A stretch of DNA of 64,000 nt from Cereibacter_A sp052244495 (GTDB lineage: Bacteria > Pseudomonadota > Alphaproteobacteria > Rhodobacterales > Rhodobacteraceae). Every line of letters begins with the position of its first letter. Positions within the stretch are counted from its first letter, which is position 1. The stretch lies in the NCBI GenBank assembly GCA_052244495.1, contig JBQPXH010000001.1. One strand, 5' to 3'. The position numbers and the translations under genes were made by a program. The notes under the pieces are model-generated. The model saw only the letters and a program-made list of their open reading frames with translations. It ran no database searches and had not been told where the DNA came from. This document shows positions 18,243 through 26,910 of the stretch, piece after piece.

Positions 18243-19204
18243 GCGAGGACCCTCCGCCGCCGGGTATACCAGAGCTGCAGGATGCCCGTGAGCATCGTCA
18301 CCGCGAAGACGACCGAGCCGATGGCCGCGGCATAGCCCATGTCGTTCTGGTTGAAGCCCTGCTCGTAGAGCCAAGTGCCCAGCACCTGACTCGAATTGTT
18401 CGGCCCGCCGCCGGTCATGACCATGACCTCGTTGAAGACCTGGAAGGCGCCGGTCACGGTCACGATGATCATCATGCCGGTCATCTCGCGCGTGAGGGGA
18501 AAGGTGATGCTCCAGAGCTGGCGGAGCGGGCCCGCCCCGTCCATCCGCGCCGCGTCGTAAAGCTCCTGCGGGATCTTCTGGATCGCGATGGTGAAGAGGA
18601 GCGTCGAATAGCCGAAGCCCTGCCACTGGCTCATGGCGATGATGGCATAGATCGCCGTCCGCGGGTCGCCGAGCCAGACATGCGACCAGTGCTCGAGGTT
18701 CAGGGCCTTCAGCAGCCCGTCGAGGATGCCGATGTCGGGCTGATAGATGAAGTAGAAGAGGAGGCCGGTGACGGTGGTCGAGATGGCCGAGGGCACGAAA
18801 TAGAGCGCCCGCCAGAAGTTGCGCCAGCGTTCCGAGGAGAGGCCCTCGACGATGGCGGCGAGGCAGAAGGCCGCGAAGACCTGGAAGACGATGGAGAGCA
18901 CCGCATAGGCGCCGTTGTTCCAGAGCGCGCGGCCCACCACCGGGTCCTCGGCGAGCCTGCGGTAATTGTCGAGCCCGACCTGCGTCACCTCGCCGGTGAA
19001 GATATCCTGGTTCGTGGTGCTGACGAAGAAGTTGTTGACGATCGGGTAATAGACGAACCAGCCCACGAGGACGAGCGCCACGGCGATCCAGCGCAGCGCC
19101 AGCAGCCGGGAGAGGAGGGGGCGCAGCCGCGGCCCCCTCCCTGCCCCGAGGGCGGGGCCGCTGAGGGCGACCCCGCTCTTTCCGATGTCCGCGGACAAGC
19201 TCAT
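18239..19204 (-). CDS. Carbohydrate ABC transporter permease (MalF type)
   Basis: 321 residues. The start is set at the ATG of MSLSADIGK (19204), which shares a base with the binding-protein stop; the frame stays open further upstream but inside that gene. The EAA loop is LYDAARMDGAGPLRQLWSITFPL. A long first membrane helix (WIAVALVLVGWFVYYPIVNNFF) and a periplasmic loop precede the core. Confidence 0.9.
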   Translation of the reverse strand: MSLSADIGKSGVALSGPALGAGRGPRLRPLLSRLLALRWIAVALVLVGWFVYYPIVNNFFVSTTNQDIFTGEVTQVGLDNYRRLAEDPVVGRALWNNGAYAVLSIVFQVFAAFCLAAIVEGLSSERWRNFWRALYFVPSAISTTVTGLLFYFIYQPDIGILDGLLKALNLEHWSHVWLGDPRTAIYAIIAMSQWQGFGYSTLLFTIAIQKIPQELYDAARMDGAGPLRQLWSITFPLTREMTGMMIIVTVTGAFQVFNEVMVMTGGGPNNSSQVLGTWLYEQGFNQNDMGYAAAIGSVVFAVTMLTGILQLWYTRRRRVLA

Positions 19205-20514
19205 CACTTGGCCGCGGCGGCGGCCGCACGGACTTCGGCTACGACCTCCTCGGCCGTGAGGTTCCCGCCCGCGAAGGCCTGCAGGTTCGACAGCCACGCC
19301 GCGGCGACGCGCGGATGGTTCACGGTGTCGAGCCACTGCATCAGGTAGGAGGCCTCGGCGATATCCTCGAGACCGCCCACGACGGCCGGGCTCATCTGCG
19401 CCGGATCCGCGCCGCCCACGACCGCGCTCGGCTGGCCGTAGGGGGGGGCCGACAGCACCTTCGCATTGGCCTGGCTCGTCACGAACTTCATGAAATCGAG
19501 CGCCAGCGGCACGTTCTCGGAGGCCGAGGAGATCATGTAGCCCTCGGGCGCGCCTTCGAGTGCCTTCGGATCTCCCTTGGCATCCTTCGGCGCCGGCAGC
19601 GGGAAGAAGCCGAACTCCTCGGGCTTGAGCTGGGTCTTGTCCGAGGCCGAATTGTCGAACTCGATGATCTCCTGATAATACATTGCCGACTTGCCGTCGC
19701 TCAGCTCCTGGATCGCGTTCTGGTAGGAGATGCCGTTCATGCCCGCGCCGATGGTGCAGCGGTCGGCGATGGCCTTGAACTGATCGAGCGAGGCGACATA
19801 GCCCGGGTCGGCATATTCGGCGGTCGCCGGGTCGAAATCGCGCTCCAGCACGTCCTTCGGCACGTTGTAGGCCAGAAGCTGGCCGAGATAATGGACGGCG
19901 ACCCAGGGCTCCTTGTTGCCGATCGAGATCGGCGTGATGCCCGCCTCCTTGATCGTGTCGCAGGCCGCCAGCAGGTCCTCGAGCGTCTCGGGCTCCGAGA
20001 GGCCCAGCTTCTCGAAGATGGGCTTGCTGTAGCCCATGAATTTCGCATCGAGATAAAGCGGGATGCCGTAGTGCTTGCCGTCGTAGACGAAGGCATCGAC
20101 CGCGGCCGGGGCGAAGGTCTTGCCCCAGTCCGTGTCCGGCCCGATCACCGGCGTCAGATCCACCGCCCGCTTGCCGCGGATGAAGTTCCCGCCCCAGGTG
20201 CCGGTCCAGGAGAAGAAGACATCCGGGATCGAGTTCGAGGCGACCAGCGTCTTGGTCTTGCCCTTCACGCTGTCATCGTCTTCCTGGATGAGCTCGATCT
20301 CGACGCCGGGATGCTGCGCCTCGTATTCCTGCGCCAGCTCGGTGAAATAGGGCGCGAGGCGCTGCATCCCGAACTTGGTCATCACCCTGATCGTGCCCTC
20401 GTATTCGACCGGGGCCGCGGGATCGGCGACCGCCGTCTGGGCCGCGGCGGCGCCCGCTCCCAGCGCCGACATTGCGGCGACGATGGCTGTCATGGACTGC
20501 AAGGACCGTTTCAT
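19204..20514 (-). CDS. Carbohydrate ABC transporter substrate-binding protein (family 1)
   Basis: 436 residues. The signal peptide is cleaved near AAAAQ at about residue 26. The MalE/UgpB-like fold opens with IRVMTKFGMQRLAPYFTELAQEYEAQHPGVEIEL. It supplies the CUT1 permeases that follow. It lies second in operon B, 49 nt after the SIS-domain gene. A sugar-type binding protein beside an amino-acid-type one in operon A fits a cargo that is half sugar, half amino acid. Confidence 0.9.
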   Translation of the reverse strand: MKRSLQSMTAIVAAMSALGAGAAAAQTAVADPAAPVEYEGTIRVMTKFGMQRLAPYFTELAQEYEAQHPGVEIELIQEDDDSVKGKTKTLVASNSIPDVFFSWTGTWGGNFIRGKRAVDLTPVIGPDTDWGKTFAPAAVDAFVYDGKHYGIPLYLDAKFMGYSKPIFEKLGLSEPETLEDLLAACDTIKEAGITPISIGNKEPWVAVHYLGQLLAYNVPKDVLERDFDPATAEYADPGYVASLDQFKAIADRCTIGAGMNGISYQNAIQELSDGKSAMYYQEIIEFDNSASDKTQLKPEEFGFFPLPAPKDAKGDPKALEGAPEGYMISSASENVPLALDFMKFVTSQANAKVLSAPPYGQPSAVVGGADPAQMSPAVVGGLEDIAEASYLMQWLDTVNHPRVAAAWLSNLQAFAGGNLTAEEVVAEVRAAAAAAK

Positions 20515-20563
20515 CTCTATCTCTCCTGTTGTCGGGCTTCTTGTTGGTCTTGGGGCAGGCGCG

Positions 20564-21502
20564 TCACTCGCCGCGGCGCGGGGCGGGCGGCCCCAGATGG
20601 GCCTCGACCCGCTCGAGCAGCGCCGCGAGGATCACCGGGGTCGCCAGCGCCCGCAGGCGGGGGGCAAGGCCCGGCAGCTCGGCCGCGGCCGCATCCACGA
20701 TGCGCAGACGGTCGGTGTAGCGGCCCACGAACCGCTCGACGCGGATGGCCAGCGGGCGCAGCGCATCCTCGCCCTTCACGAGGAGGAGGCTCACCCCCGG
20801 CTCGATCAGTTCGAGGGTGCCGTGGAAGAAGTCGGCGGCATGGACCGGGCGCGCGGGCAGGCGCAGGCCGCGCTCCAGCGCCGACAGCGCGAAGCGGTGC
20901 GCCACGGACCAGGCCCCGCCCGCGCCGGTGACGATCTGATAGGGCTCGGCCCGCAGGCGCGCGGCCAGCAGGGTGGCCTCGGGCTCGAAGGCCGCCTTGG
21001 CGGGACCGAGGAGCCGGGGCAGGGCCGCCAGCCCCTCGCGGATCGCGCTGGGCGCCTCGATCTCTCCTCGTGCCGCCAGCAGATGGACCGCCCAGGCCAG
21101 CGCCTGCAGGCAGAGCGCCTCGGGCGCCATGGGCGCGAGTGTCCAGACCGCGGCCCCCCGCGCGGCAAGCGTCTCCGCCATTTCCGGGTCGGGCGCCGAG
21201 AGCAGCACCAGCGTGCCGGGCGCCCGCTCCGGCGGCAGGCCGATCCGCGCCTCCTCGGAGGCGAGCGCGAAAGAGGCCAGCCGCGAGCTCCGCCCCACCA
21301 GATCGAGCGCGGGTTGCGCCAGAAGCTGCGCCGCGCCCCCGCCCACCAGCACGAGCCTTTCCACCGACAGGGCCGGGATCCAGCGCAACGCCGTATCGGC
21401 CGCCGCCAGCGCCGCTTCGAGATCCCGCCGATGGGCCGCCGCGTCGAACGGCCGGCCGAGGGCCGTGGCGGGAGACAGCGAAGAGCCGGCAGGACGATTC
21501 AT
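20564..21502 (-). CDS. Degenerate SIS-domain protein, paralog of the operon A deglycase
   Basis: 312 residues. It aligns with the SIS protein at 4038-5051 through ARPVHAADFFHGTLELIEPG (217-236) and LVKGEDALRPLAIRVERFVGRYTDR. The sugar-phosphate loop SGTTKE of the paralog is replaced by APDPEM (about 103-108), and the acidic residue 16 before the conserved His227 is Arg211. It may have lost catalysis, handle another substrate, or be a regulatory partner. The chosen ATG has no SD and is immediately preceded by a LacI-type operator; a TTG at 21526 is the other option. First gene of operon B. Confidence 0.7.
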   Translation of the reverse strand: MNRPAGSSLSPATALGRPFDAAAHRRDLEAALAAADTALRWIPALSVERLVLVGGGAAQLLAQPALDLVGRSSRLASFALASEEARIGLPPERAPGTLVLLSAPDPEMAETLAARGAAVWTLAPMAPEALCLQALAWAVHLLAARGEIEAPSAIREGLAALPRLLGPAKAAFEPEATLLAARLRAEPYQIVTGAGGAWSVAHRFALSALERGLRLPARPVHAADFFHGTLELIEPGVSLLLVKGEDALRPLAIRVERFVGRYTDRLRIVDAAAAELPGLAPRLRALATPVILAALLERVEAHLGPPAPRRGE

Positions 21503-21515
21503 GAGACCGATCTCA
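21502..21515. promoter_or_regulatory. LacI-type operator 1 at the start of operon B
   Basis: TGAGACCGATCTCA fits the general LacI-family pattern TGWNANCGNTNWCA at every fixed position. It shares a base with the ATG of the SIS gene, so a bound repressor could block elongation or initiation. The LacI-family gene lies 130 nt away. Confidence 0.6.
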
Positions 21516-21557
21516 CATCGGGGCAAAAAAGGATCGGTCCTGCCGCCGCGGCGGCTG

Positions 21558-21571
21558 AGAGACCGATCTCA
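21558..21571. promoter_or_regulatory. LacI-type operator 2 upstream of operon B
   Basis: AGAGACCGATCTCA repeats operator 1 at 13 of 14 positions and shares the following CA. The centres are 56 bp apart, a little over five helical turns, placing both between the regulator gene and operon B. Confidence 0.6.
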
Positions 21572-21631
21572 CACTTCATACTGCACGCGAAATGCGATCT
21601 GGCAAGAGATTCTTTGACGGCTGGACAGAGG

Positions 21632-22684
21632 TCAGGCGCGACCGAAATCGGCCCGCGCCACCGAGCCGCGCGCGATGAGGCGGGTGGGAAAGCGCACATG
21701 GCGGGCCGGCTGGTCGCTGCCCTGAATGCGCTCGAGCAGCATCTTCGTGGCCAGGGGTCCGATCTGGCCCACGGGCTGCGCCACGACGGTGATCTGCGGG
21801 TCGGTGAAGGTGGCAAGGTCGAAGTCGTCGAAGCCGATCAGCGACACGTCGCGCGGCACGGCAAGCCCCATCGAGCGCAGCGCCAGCAGCGCCCCCGTCG
21901 TCATCAGGCTGTCCACGGTGAAGAGCGCGGTCGGCCGCTCGGGCCGGCTGAACAGGCGGATCGTGGCGTCGATGGCATGCTCGACCGTCGATTGCGACAC
22001 GGCGATGAGCCGGTCGTCGGCCGGAAGCCCCGCCTCGGCCAGCGCGCGCAGATAGCCCTCGCGCCGCTGCCGGGCGGTCGCGATGCGCGAGGCGTCGTGG
22101 ATCAGCGCGATCCGCCGGTGCCCGTTCGCGATCAGCAGGCCGATGGCCTCGTGCGCGCCGCCCTCGTTGTCGACCGTGACGCTGTCGCACTCCATGCCCG
22201 GCAGCTCACGGTCGATCAGCACGAGCGGCACGCCCTCGCGCACCAGCCGCGCCAGATGGCGGCTGTCGCCCTCGGAAGCGGGGGCCACGATCATGCCGCG
22301 CACATTGAGCGCGCGCAGATTGTCGAGCAGGCCCTGCTCCTGCGCGAGGCTCTCGTCGCTGCTGGCGATGAGGAGACTGTGGCGGCTCCGGCGCAGCGCC
22401 GCGTCGATGTCATGGGCGACGCGGGCGAAGAACGGGTTCTGGATGTCGCCCGGCACGAAGCCCACGATGGGCATCTGCCCCTGCCGCAGCGCCTGCGCGA
22501 TCCGGTTGCCGCGGTAGCCGAGCCGCTCGGCCGCCTCCTGCACCCGCCGCGCCGCCTCGTCGCCGACATAGCCGTAGCCGTTGAGCGCGCGCGCCGCCGT
22601 CGCCCGGGACACCTGCGCGGCCGCGGCGACGTCCTTGACCGTCACCGCGCGCTTCATGGCCCGGGGCGGCCCGTCTTCTGCCAC
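21632..22684 (-). CDS. LacI/GalR-family transcriptional regulator
   Basis: 350 residues from the GTG at 22684, which has GGAGAG 6 nt before it; a GTG at 22738 and an ATG at 22657 are alternatives. The helix-turn-helix VTVKDVAAAAQVSRATAARALNGYGYV opens the protein and a hinge helix follows (AAERLGYRGNRIAQAL). A periplasmic-binding-protein-like sensor domain makes up the rest (VGFVPGDIQNPFF; VSLIGFDDFDLATF near the end). It is upstream of operon B on the same strand, with two matching operators between, so it likely controls operon B in response to a sugar or conjugate. Confidence 0.9.
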   Translation of the reverse strand: MAEDGPPRAMKRAVTVKDVAAAAQVSRATAARALNGYGYVGDEAARRVQEAAERLGYRGNRIAQALRQGQMPIVGFVPGDIQNPFFARVAHDIDAALRRSRHSLLIASSDESLAQEQGLLDNLRALNVRGMIVAPASEGDSRHLARLVREGVPLVLIDRELPGMECDSVTVDNEGGAHEAIGLLIANGHRRIALIHDASRIATARQRREGYLRALAEAGLPADDRLIAVSQSTVEHAIDATIRLFSRPERPTALFTVDSLMTTGALLALRSMGLAVPRDVSLIGFDDFDLATFTDPQITVVAQPVGQIGPLATKMLLERIQGSDQPARHVRFPTRLIARGSVARADFGRA

Positions 22685-22738
22685 TGGACTCTCCGTTGCG
22701 CGCGGTGGAACGGCCTCCGGCTTACCAGAGGAAGGCAC

Positions 22739-23272
22739 GGTCCTTCAAGGCGCGCCCACGTCCTCGAGGTTTGCGTCACGTTTCCGCCGCTGTTTCCGAA
22801 AGCGGAGAATACGAGTCTTCAGCGCGGGCCTGATCCGATGATGCGGGGCATAGGCGCCGGCCTGATCGGACATGCGCTCTCGAGTGCAACGGGTTCCGCG
22901 AGGATGCTCTTGGCCGTCATCCGGTCGATAGGCATCTTCTTCCGCTGTGGCGGCAAGATCCGCGTCGCTCCGCGCAGTCGGACGGCGGGAAATTGCCTTC
23001 GTGTCCGCAGGGGCACAGGTCCGCGACAAGAGGCACAGGAGCGGCTTGGGCCGCGCCATTCCGTCCATCGATCCACTCGTGTCACGAGGCTGACCGGGAC
23101 GTTGGTGGACGAGACACGGGCGGCCATCGAAGGCCGGGTACCTCGCGAAGTTCGACGCAAGCGTCCAACTCCGATACAGCCATTGGCGCAGCGCAGACTG
23201 CTTCAGTCGGCACGCAACCGCACTCCCCATAATGGAGAGCACTTCTTTAGTGTCAGTAGCTTGCTTTGATTT
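22739..23272. other. Gene-free stretch between lacI-type gene and tRNA-Asn
   Basis: About 530 nt without a supportable gene. Short open frames have no RBS and no recognisable motif. A decayed coding remnant is possible but I cannot identify one. Confidence 0.4.
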
Positions 23273-23347
23273 TGGCTCCGGCGGTAGGGATCGAACCTAC
23301 GACCAATTGATTAACAGTCAACTGCTCTACCGCTGAGCTACGCCGGA
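23273..23347 (-). tRNA. tRNA-Asn (GUU anticodon)
   Basis: 75 nt including an encoded CCA. The acceptor stem pairs TCCGGCG with CGCCGGA; the discriminator base is G. The D-arm is AGCTCAGCGGTAGAGC. The anticodon loop is CTGTTAA with GTT, reading Asn codons. The T-arm is GTAGGTTCGATCCCTAC. All cloverleaf features are intact. Confidence 0.97.
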
Positions 23348-23405
23348 ACACGGGGGCCGTATAGCAACGGCTTTCGGAGGCGTCCAGAGGCTTTTGCCGC
23401 TTTCC

Positions 23406-24317
23406 TCAACTTTCTTCGCTACCCCCCGCCAACGCGAAGCGGGCTGCTTCCGACGGACCTGGATCCGCGTGCACGCGCCCCCGATCCCAAAGGTCGAGCA
23501 GATGCGCGAGGAGGTTGCGGCTCGCGGCCGGAAGCAGGTCCGCGGGCGTGTCCGCATAGATGCGGGGCGTCAGGTCCTGGACGTGCGCCGGCCCCTCTGC
23601 GAGCAAGGCGAGAAGCGCTGCCTCACGTTCGCGCCGGTGCGCCATCAGCCAGGCGATGCGCCGCTCCGCGTCGCGCACCGGTGCGCCGTGGCCGGGGTAG
23701 AGAGCACTCCACTCGCGCGCCTGAAGACGTTCAAGCGAGCCCATGTAGGCGCCCATGTCGCCATCGGGAGGCGACACGAGCGAAGTGGCCCAGCCCATCA
23801 CATGATCCCCGGAGAAGCACCGGTTGCGCCAGGCGAAGCACAGATGGTTCGCGAAATGGCCGGGCGTGTGAAGCGCCTCGATCTCCCAGCCGGGACCGGA
23901 GACGCGCTCTCCATGAGCGAGTGTGCGGTCGGGACGAAAATCCGCATCGACTCCCTCTCCGCCCGTCAAGCCCTCCGCCGCGAGGGCGGCCATCAGGCGG
24001 CTCCGGCCGGCATCGGCCGCGCCGAAGGCCAGGATCTCGGCACCGGTTGCGGCGGCCAGGGGGCGGGCGAGAGGGGAGTGGTCGCGATGCGCATGCGTCA
24101 CGAGGATCGCGGTGATCCGCTCGCCCGGACTGAGGGCCGCCAGAAGCGCCTCGTGATGGTCCGGGAGGTCCGGGCCGGGATCGATCAGCGCCACATCTCC
24201 ATCGCCGAGGATGTAACTGTTCGTGCCCCAGAAGGTCATCGGCGAGGGATTGGGCGCCAGAACCCGCCTGAGGCCCGGTTCCAGCGTCACGCAACGGCCC
24301 GGCTCCGGTCTCTCCAT
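23406..24317 (-). CDS. Metallo-beta-lactamase-fold hydrolase (LACTB2/glyoxalase II-like)
   Basis: 303 residues. The metal motif THAHRDH is at 74-80, with later ligands in HTPGH, SGDHVMGW and YPGHG. A C-terminal winged-helix-like segment (LRE..RIYADTP) is typical of the LACTB2 branch. It is probably a cytoplasmic hydrolase of thioesters or nucleic acids; which one cannot be told. It is divergent from the histidine kinase gene with only 41 nt between starts, so the two share a promoter region. Confidence 0.85.
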   Translation of the reverse strand: MERPEPGRCVTLEPGLRRVLAPNPSPMTFWGTNSYILGDGDVALIDPGPDLPDHHEALLAALSPGERITAILVTHAHRDHSPLARPLAAATGAEILAFGAADAGRSRLMAALAAEGLTGGEGVDADFRPDRTLAHGERVSGPGWEIEALHTPGHFANHLCFAWRNRCFSGDHVMGWATSLVSPPDGDMGAYMGSLERLQAREWSALYPGHGAPVRDAERRIAWLMAHRREREAALLALLAEGPAHVQDLTPRIYADTPADLLPAASRNLLAHLLDLWDRGRVHADPGPSEAARFALAGGSEES

Positions 24318-24358
24318 GGCTCTTTCCTCGCATCCGGGGCGCGGATAGGCTCGACCCC

Positions 24359-25678
24359 ATGTTCGCGCCGCTCAAGTCCGTCGTCCCACGCAGCCTGTAT
24401 GGCCGCGCCGCCCTCATCCTGATCGTGCCCATCGTCACGATCCAGCTCGTCATCTCCATATCCTTCATCCAGCGCCATTACGAGGGCGTCACGCGTCAGA
24501 TGGCCCGCGGGCTGGTGATCGAGCTGCGCCACCTGATCGAGGAGGTGGACGCGGCGCCGACACTTGCGGCCGCGGAGGAACGCGCGGCGGCCCTGGGCGC
24601 GGCGCTCGAGTTCCGGGTTGCGCTGCCTGCCGCCTGGAATGCCGAGGCGGACCGACGGGACTTTCTGGACCTGTCTGGACGCCAACTCATCCTGACGCTG
24701 CGCAACGGGCTGCCGGGGCTTGCGACCGTCGATCTCGTGACGAACGACAACGAGGTGCAGCTCCTCTTCGTGACGGATCACGGGCCGATGTCGGTGGCGG
24801 TGGAGAGGCGGCGCGTCTCGGCCTCGAATCCTCACCAGCTCCTGGTGCTGATGATCGTCACCTCGCTGCTCATGACGATCATCGCCTATCTCTTCCTGTC
24901 CAATCAGCTTCGCCCGATCACGCGGCTCGCGGATGCGGCGGAGGCCTTCGGCAAGGGCCAGCACATCCCCTACCGGCCGCGCGGGGCGCTCGAGGTCCGT
25001 TCGGCCGGGCAGGCCTTCCTCGAGATGCGGGCGCGGATCGAACGGCAGATCGAGCAACGGACGCTGATGCTCTCGGGCGTGAGCCACGACCTGCGCACCC
25101 CGCTCACCCGGCTTCGGCTGGGCCTGTCGATGCTGTCCGATCCGGACGAAGCCGAGGAGCTTCTGCGTGACGTGGCCGACATGGAGCGGCTGGTGGACGA
25201 GTTTCTGTCCTTCGTCCGCGGGGATGCGCTCGATGAGGCGGAGGAGGTGGATCCGCTGGCGCTGGTTGCACGCGCCGTCGAGAACGGCCAGCGGATGGGG
25301 CAGGACGTGACGCTGGTGAAGGCCGAGGGCACCGGCACCATGCTCCTGCGGCCGGCGGCGGTGGGCAGGGCGCTCGAGAACCTGCTGGGCAATGCCGTCC
25401 GCTACGGACGAAGGGCCGAGGTCTCGGTCGTGCTCGGGGAACGGGCGCTCCGGATCGCGGTCGAGGATGACGGCCCCGGCATCCCGCGGGAGCGGCGGGA
25501 AGAGGCGCTTCGCCCTTTCACCCGGCTCGACAAGGCGCGCAACCAGAACCGTGGCGGAGGCGTCGGGCTTGGCCTGACCATCGCGATGGACATTGCCCGC
25601 AGTCACGGTGGCACCCTGCGTCTGGGCGAGAGCGAAACGCTGGGGGGATTGCGCGCGGAACTCATGTTCGCTCGCTGA
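24359..25678 (+). CDS. Sensor histidine kinase (EnvZ-like), orphan
   Basis: 439 residues. Membrane segments are at about 16-36 and 165-182, flanking a periplasmic domain of about 125 residues. HAMP follows (SNQLRPITRLADAAEAFGKG), then the H-box SHDLRTPLTRLR with phosphoacceptor His243. N-box ENLLGNAVRYGRR, G1 DDGPGIP and G2 GGGVGLGLTIA are present. It should phosphorylate an OmpR-type regulator, but none is in the window. Neighbours give no clue to the signal. Confidence 0.92.
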   Translation: MFAPLKSVVPRSLYGRAALILIVPIVTIQLVISISFIQRHYEGVTRQMARGLVIELRHLIEEVDAAPTLAAAEERAAALGAALEFRVALPAAWNAEADRRDFLDLSGRQLILTLRNGLPGLATVDLVTNDNEVQLLFVTDHGPMSVAVERRRVSASNPHQLLVLMIVTSLLMTIIAYLFLSNQLRPITRLADAAEAFGKGQHIPYRPRGALEVRSAGQAFLEMRARIERQIEQRTLMLSGVSHDLRTPLTRLRLGLSMLSDPDEAEELLRDVADMERLVDEFLSFVRGDALDEAEEVDPLALVARAVENGQRMGQDVTLVKAEGTGTMLLRPAAVGRALENLLGNAVRYGRRAEVSVVLGERALRIAVEDDGPGIPRERREEALRPFTRLDKARNQNRGGGVGLGLTIAMDIARSHGGTLRLGESETLGGLRAELMFAR

Positions 25679-25716
25679 ACTGCCGGGGCTGCGGCGCCAC
25701 GCCGGCCCGGTTTCAG

Positions 25717-26196
25717 TTACTTCCGCTTCGCGAGCACGAGCGACCACTGCGCCCGTCCGTCCTTGCCCGGAGCAATGCCCACGCCCGCCTCGTGCACGCC
25801 GCGCATCAGGATGTTCTTGCGGTGTCCCGCCGAATTCATCCAGAGCTCGACCACCCTCTGGGCCGTGGAAGGACCGCGCGCGATGTTCTCGGCCGCCGCG
25901 CGGAACCGGTAGCCTTGCCTGCGCAGGCGGTCGGTCAGGCCGGAACCGTTTGAGGTCTCGTGCGAGAGGACCGACCGGCGGGCGTTGTCGCAGGCCTGCA
26001 CCTGTGCCGCGCCCTGCAACTTCCGCGACAGATCCAGCGGCGGAAGGCCTGCCTTGCGGCGTTCGGCGCTGACGAGGCGGATCACCTCGACACGAAGCGC
26101 GTCGGCCCCCTGCGGGGCCTTGCAGGGTTGGGCGGCCTGCAGGGGCGCCGCTGCGAGGATGAGAAGGCTGAGCAGGAGTGGGCGCATGGGACTCAT
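25717..26196 (-). CDS. Secreted CAP/SCP-domain protein
   Basis: 159 residues from the ATG at 26196 (ATG at 26187 is equally possible). The signal peptide is MRPLLLSLLILAAAPLQAAQ. The CAP domain shows AAQVQACDNARRSVLSHE, AENIARG and WMNSAGHRKNILM, including the conserved His and Glu of the cavity. It is likely periplasmic or exported. Bacterial CAP proteins are mostly of unknown role. Monocistronic, convergent with the kinase gene. Confidence 0.85.
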   Translation of the reverse strand: MSPMRPLLLSLLILAAAPLQAAQPCKAPQGADALRVEVIRLVSAERRKAGLPPLDLSRKLQGAAQVQACDNARRSVLSHETSNGSGLTDRLRRQGYRFRAAAENIARGPSTAQRVVELWMNSAGHRKNILMRGVHEAGVGIAPGKDGRAQWSLVLAKRK

Positions 26197-26250
26197 CTTA
26201 TTTGAGCTGAGGTTCCCATGCACGCAAAAGTTGAAAAATTCGAGGCGGTA

Positions 26251-26910
26251 TCATGGCGTCGCCCGGCCCGGGTTGCGGATTCCTGCCGGCGCCACGATCC
26301 GGCCTCCGGCCGCGGCGGCATCCTCCGGGTCGTGCGACACCAGGACCACCGGCAGGCCGACCTGCCGTGCACGCCCGAGCACGAAGCCCCGAATCTGTGC
26401 GCGCAGTTCTGCGTCGAGGCGCGAGAACGGCTCGTCGAGAAGCAGCGCCGCGGGCTCGGCCAGCAGCGTCCGCATAAGGGCCACCCGGGCGCGTTGACCG
26501 CCCGAGAGCGTCGCAGGGTCCCGGTCCGCGAAGCCTGCCAGATCGGCCAGCGCCAGCGCCTCCTCGATTCGTGCCCGGCGCTCGCCGCCGCGGATCGACG
26601 GCGGCAGGCCGAAGCCGAGGTTGCCCGCCACCGACAGGTGCGGAAACAGCACGTCGTCCTGAAACAGCAGCCCGATGCGCCGGCTGCGCGTGGGCAGAGG
26701 CGTCACGTCCCGGCCGTCCAGCAGGATGCGCCCGCTCTGCCGGAAGGCGGGGGCGAGCGTGCCGATGATCGCGGCCAGCGCCGTGGACTTGCCCGAACCG
26801 GAAGGGCCCATGATGGTCACCACCTCGCCCGGGGCCACGGCGAGGTCGAGATCGACCAGCACGGCATCGCCGCGCGTCACGCGGAGGCGGTCGAGCCTGA
26901 GCCCCCTCAT
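26251..26910 (-). CDS. ynjD: ABC transporter ATP-binding protein, YnjD-like
   Basis: 219 residues from the ATG at 26910, overlapping the permease stop (ATGA). Walker A GPSGSGKS is at 35-42, signature LSGGQRARVALMR, Walker B LLLDEPFSRLDAEL, H-loop VSHDPED. It has the short single-domain form of E. coli YnjD and ThiQ. Third gene of a binding protein-permease-ATPase operon. Confidence 0.85.
   Translation of the reverse strand: MRGLRLDRLRVTRGDAVLVDLDLAVAPGEVVTIMGPSGSGKSTALAAIIGTLAPAFRQSGRILLDGRDVTPLPTRSRRIGLLFQDDVLFPHLSVAGNLGFGLPPSIRGGERRARIEEALALADLAGFADRDPATLSGGQRARVALMRTLLAEPAALLLDEPFSRLDAELRAQIRGFVLGRARQVGLPVVLVSHDPEDAAAAGGRIVAPAGIRNPGRATP

Noticed and set aside
22819..23160. Possible insertion-sequence remnant before tRNA-Asn
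   Set aside because: A stretch vaguely like a transposase end was seen, but there is no catalytic motif, terminal repeat or target duplication.
20375..23269. Very long plus-strand open frame through the SIS and LacI-type genes and the gap after them
   Set aside because: Antisense to two clear genes, compositionally biased and without family features.
23295..23330. TTGATTAACAGTCAA as an FNR box
   Set aside because: It is part of the tRNA-Asn anticodon arm and D-loop side, and its spacing is wrong for FNR.
23273..23347. tRNA-Asn as an integration site for the 4-22.7 kb island
   Set aside because: I found no second copy of the tRNA 3' end near the other island border, no integrase, and no visible base composition shift.
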